Both the position numbers and the translations under genes were made by a program. A stretch of DNA of 6,179 bases from Lachnospiraceae bacterium (GTDB lineage: Bacteria > Bacillota > Clostridia > Lachnospirales > Lachnospiraceae). Positions within the stretch are counted from its first letter, which is position 1. Each line of letters starts with the position of its first letter. Below are positions 5,036 through 6,179 of this stretch, piece by piece. The notes beneath the pieces are model-generated. The model saw only the letters and a program-made list of their open reading frames with translations. It did no database searches and had not been told where the DNA came from. The stretch is from contig JAGDCK010000007.1 of NCBI GenBank assembly GCA_017958585.1, positions 1-6,179 of the forward strand, written 5' to 3'.

Positions 5036-6179
5036 ATGGACAACGTACGACGTATCTATGTTGAAAAAAAGGCTCCCTTTGCCGTAAAGGAGAAGGAACT
5101 TCACGAGGAGTTTTTAAATTATCTCGGAATTTCCGTTGAGGCGGTTAAGGTTTTCATCCGCTATGATGTGGAGAATATCTCGGATGAAGTTTTCGACAAG
5201 GCATGTAAGACAGTATTTTCAGAGCCCCCCGTAGACGACTTATATCTTGAAAAGATCGACATTCCCGCAAATGCGAGAGTGTTCAGCGTTGAATATCTGC
5301 CGGGACAGTTCGATCAGAGAGCTGATTCCGCGGTTCAGTGTGTGAGATTTTTGAACGAAAATGAGGAGCCGGTTATCCAGACCGCTGTTACATATATGAT
5401 CATCGGCAATATCACCGATGACGAATTTGAAAAGATCAAAGGCTATTGCATCAACCCCGTCGACTCAAGAGAGACCGGAATGACAAAGCCCGAGACCCTC
5501 ATCCAGAACTATGATGAGCCCGATGATGTTCTCGTCTTCGAGGGATTCAAGGATATGGATGACATTGAGCTTACAAAACTTTACAAGTCTCTTGGACTTG
5601 CAATGACATACAAGGATTTCCTTCATATTCAGAAGTATTTCCACGATGATGAGAAGCGCGATCCTTCCATGACAGAGATCAGAGTTCTCGACACCTACTG
5701 GTCTGATCACTGCAGACACACCACATTCTCAACAGAGCTTAAGGATGTGGAGTTTGAGGACGGATATTACAGAACACCCATTGAGACCACATATCAGAGC
5801 TACCTCGATACAAAGGAAGAGGTTTATGCGGGAAGAACCGATAAGTTCGTATGCCTCATGGACCTTGCCCTTATGGCTATGAAGAAACTCAAAAAAGACG
5901 GAAAACTCGAGGATATGGAGCAGTCAGACGAGATCAATGCCTGCTCGGTAGTGGTTCCCGTTGAGATGGATTACGGTGATCACAGAGAGACAGAGGAGTG
6001 GCTTGTATTTTTCAAAAATGAGACCCACAACCACCCCACAGAGATAGAGCCCTTCGGTGGAGCTGCCACATGTCTTGGCGGTGCCATCAGAGACCCCTTA
6101 TCGGGACGCGGATACGTATATCAGGCTATGCGTGTGACCGGTGCCGCAGATCCTACAGTACCCGTTGTCGATACATTAA
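5036..6179 (+). CDS. purL: Phosphoribosylformylglycinamidine synthase, N-terminal part (runs off the window)
   Basis: The enzyme (FGAM synthase) makes formylglycinamidine ribonucleotide from FGAR, ATP and glutamine, the fourth step of purine synthesis, in the cytoplasm. From the ATG at 5036 the frame is open without a stop to the window end, giving 381 codons. Visible hallmarks are DTYWSDHCRHTTF at residues 219-231 and FKNETHNHPTEIEPFGGAAT at 326-345, the signature of the nucleotide and metal site, followed by CLGGAIRDPLSGRGYVYQAM. An N-terminal PurS-like region of about 200 residues precedes them, so this is the long single-chain form (usually about 1,200-1,300 aa in Clostridia) rather than the separate PurS/PurQ/PurL set. 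Roughly the first third is present; the second synthetase half and the glutaminase domain should lie beyond the edge. GGAAAGGA ends 10 bases before the start. The final TAA of the window is out of frame and is not the stop. Confidence 0.95.
   Translation, partial: MDNVRRIYVEKKAPFAVKEKELHEEFLNYLGISVEAVKVFIRYDVENISDEVFDKACKTVFSEPPVDDLYLEKIDIPANARVFSVEYLPGQFDQRADSAVQCVRFLNENEEPVIQTAVTYMIIGNITDDEFEKIKGYCINPVDSRETGMTKPETLIQNYDEPDDVLVFEGFKDMDDIELTKLYKSLGLAMTYKDFLHIQKYFHDDEKRDPSMTEIRVLDTYWSDHCRHTTFSTELKDVEFEDGYYRTPIETTYQSYLDTKEEVYAGRTDKFVCLMDLALMAMKKLKKDGKLEDMEQSDEINACSVVVPVEMDYGDHRETEEWLVFFKNETHNHPTEIEPFGGAATCLGGAIRDPLSGRGYVYQAMRVTGAADPTVPVVDTL

Noticed and set aside
4553..5104. 183-aa reading frame on the - strand
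   Set aside because: It lies antisense to the TetR gene, its terminator and the start of purL, its sequence is rich in Cys, His and Ile as in shadow frames, and it matches nothing I know.
1..6179. CRISPR array, tRNA or rRNA genes, complete insertion sequence
   Set aside because: I saw no regularly spaced repeats, no cloverleaf or rRNA-like sequence, and no paired terminal inverted repeats around the transposase-like gene.

Overview
The window looks like chromosomal DNA of a low-to-moderate GC Gram-positive anaerobe, most likely a Lachnospiraceae member (Butyrivibrio/Roseburia-like). This rests on strong GGAGG-type ribosome binding sites, an Rpn-type PD-(D/E)XK protein of the kind that is multicopy in that family, and a purL product whose motifs match the long single-chain clostridial form. 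The taxonomic call is inference from protein style; no rRNA or tRNA gene is present.

Layout. Bases 1-201 are AT-rich and non-coding as far as I can see. A + strand gene at 202-1074 encodes an Rpn/PDDEXK_2-family nuclease- or transposase-like protein of 290 aa. It converges on a long - strand gene (3524 to 1233, 763 aa) encoding an N-terminal cyclic-nucleotide-binding-like domain followed by about 650 residues I cannot assign. The convergent gap holds two hairpins, one a convincing terminator for the - strand gene. A 179-bp divergent control region (3525-3703) separates the - strand gene from a + strand pair: a 186-aa protein of unknown function, tentatively DUF6508-like (3704-4264), and a TetR-family regulator (4304-4891), closed by a good terminator at 4908-4935. 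A new transcription unit then starts with its own promoter and encodes the N-terminal 381 residues of phosphoribosylformylglycinamidine synthase (purL), cut by the window end.

How the parts may work together. The cNMP-like protein, the unknown protein and the TetR regulator form a divergent locus. Between them lies an imperfect 48-bp dyad (3548-3595) built from TTTCA/TGAAA and CGGTTG elements. It lies just downstream of the predicted - strand transcription start and upstream of the predicted + strand promoters, so it is a natural candidate operator for the TetR protein or, alternatively, a leader RNA structure. The cNMP-like domain lacks the phosphate-binding arginine expected of a cAMP receptor, so its ligand is open. 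This locus is the least explained and most interesting part of the window. purL is a housekeeping purine gene and probably unrelated to it.
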